From Candidatus Moraniibacteriota bacterium (GTDB lineage Bacteria > Patescibacteriota > Minisyncoccia > Moranbacterales > UBA9337): DNA of 10,971 nucleotides. Numbering within the stretch: the first letter of the stretch is position 1; every line of letters starts with the position of its first letter. The translations under genes and the position numbers were made by a program. Where the stretch lies: assembly GCA_003507475.1 (NCBI GenBank), contig DNVQ01000049.1, forward strand, positions 1 through 10,971, given 5' to 3'. The notes under the pieces are model-generated. The model had not been told where the DNA came from and made no database searches. It saw only the letters and a list, made by a program, of their open reading frames with translations. Positions 10,897 through 10,971 of this stretch are shown here, in pieces.

Positions 10897-10971
10897 ATGT
10901 TTGCAAAAGCACAATGGTTTCAAAAAAGAAAATATGGCGGTTGGGGGCTTACTCCAAGAACTTGGCAGGGG
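10897..10971 (+). CDS. N-terminus of a CPR-type small membrane protein (partial)
   Basis: An ATG at 10897 opens a frame that runs off the window. The 25 visible residues are M-F-A-K-A-Q-W-F-Q-K-R-K-Y-G-G-W-G-L-T-P and then R-T-W-Q-G. This W-F-x-x-R-K-Y-x-G-W-G-x-T-P-x-x-W-Q-G opening resembles small hypothetical membrane proteins I associate with Patescibacteria; a membrane helix normally follows it. No Shine-Dalgarno site is present, only an A-run. A promoter with an inverted repeat lies upstream, so expression is probably controlled. Confidence 0.7.
   Translation, partial: MFAKAQWFQKRKYGGWGLTPRTWQG

Noticed and set aside
1-10971. CRISPR array or rRNA
   Set aside because: No regularly spaced repeat series and no rRNA-like conserved stretch were seen anywhere in the window.

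Overview
The window looks like a chromosome segment of a Candidate Phyla Radiation (Patescibacteria, Parcubacteria-like) bacterium. The clues are A+T-rich DNA with many starts lacking a Shine-Dalgarno sequence, a tRNA gene with the CCA end encoded, a tiny GIY-YIG protein, a bactofilin-like beta-repeat membrane protein, and a truncated gene at the right edge whose product starts with a W-F-x-x-R-K-Y-x-G-W-G-x-T-P-x-x-W-Q-G pattern that I associate with this group. TGA behaves as a stop, so the Gracilibacteria/SR1 code is not in use. The taxonomic call is inference.

Left part (1-1850): the end of an unidentified gene with its terminator, then tRNA-Asn(GTT) with its own terminator. A small GIY-YIG endonuclease gene follows, lying between two copies of the tRNA-Asn downstream sequence (459-478 and 1040-1059). 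The second copy is preceded by an inverted copy of the tRNA tail. A dihydrofolate-reductase/RibD-C-like gene comes next, behind a G/C-rich hairpin.

Second part (1850-3080): a NADAR-family gene and a 68-codon gene, both with strong Shine-Dalgarno sites. Between them lie a hairpin and a possible 17-codon leader ORF whose stop sits one base before the next start. A clean terminator closes the group.

Third part (3080-6990): a markedly A+T-rich island bounded by two 89-bp imperfect direct repeats (3082-3170 and 6901-6989, 65/89 identical, no gaps). Read on the minus strand, the repeats are the 3' end of one unrecognised gene; the right copy keeps 28 open codons and the left copy is decayed. Inside are a membrane-anchored KAP-family P-loop NTPase, split by a one-base frameshift at a run of seven T, and directly after it a protein with an R-N-x-x-x-H motif typical of HEPN RNases. 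An NTPase sensor plus a HEPN effector is a plausible anti-phage or abortive-infection module, and it is the best candidate here for an undescribed system. That function is inference.

Fourth part (7000-8380, minus strand): an operon of two DUF2975 membrane proteins with a Cro/CI-type regulator between them. It has a near-consensus promoter, and two 10-bp direct repeats lie 21 bp apart beside its -35 box. Fifth part (8400-10620): a secreted or membrane-anchored bactofilin-like protein, a 440-bp gene-free stretch with a long imperfect inverted repeat, and a NYN/PIN-like nuclease gene on the minus strand with its own terminator and a long leader. The right edge holds a promoter with an overlapping perfect inverted repeat, driving the truncated CPR-type membrane-protein gene.
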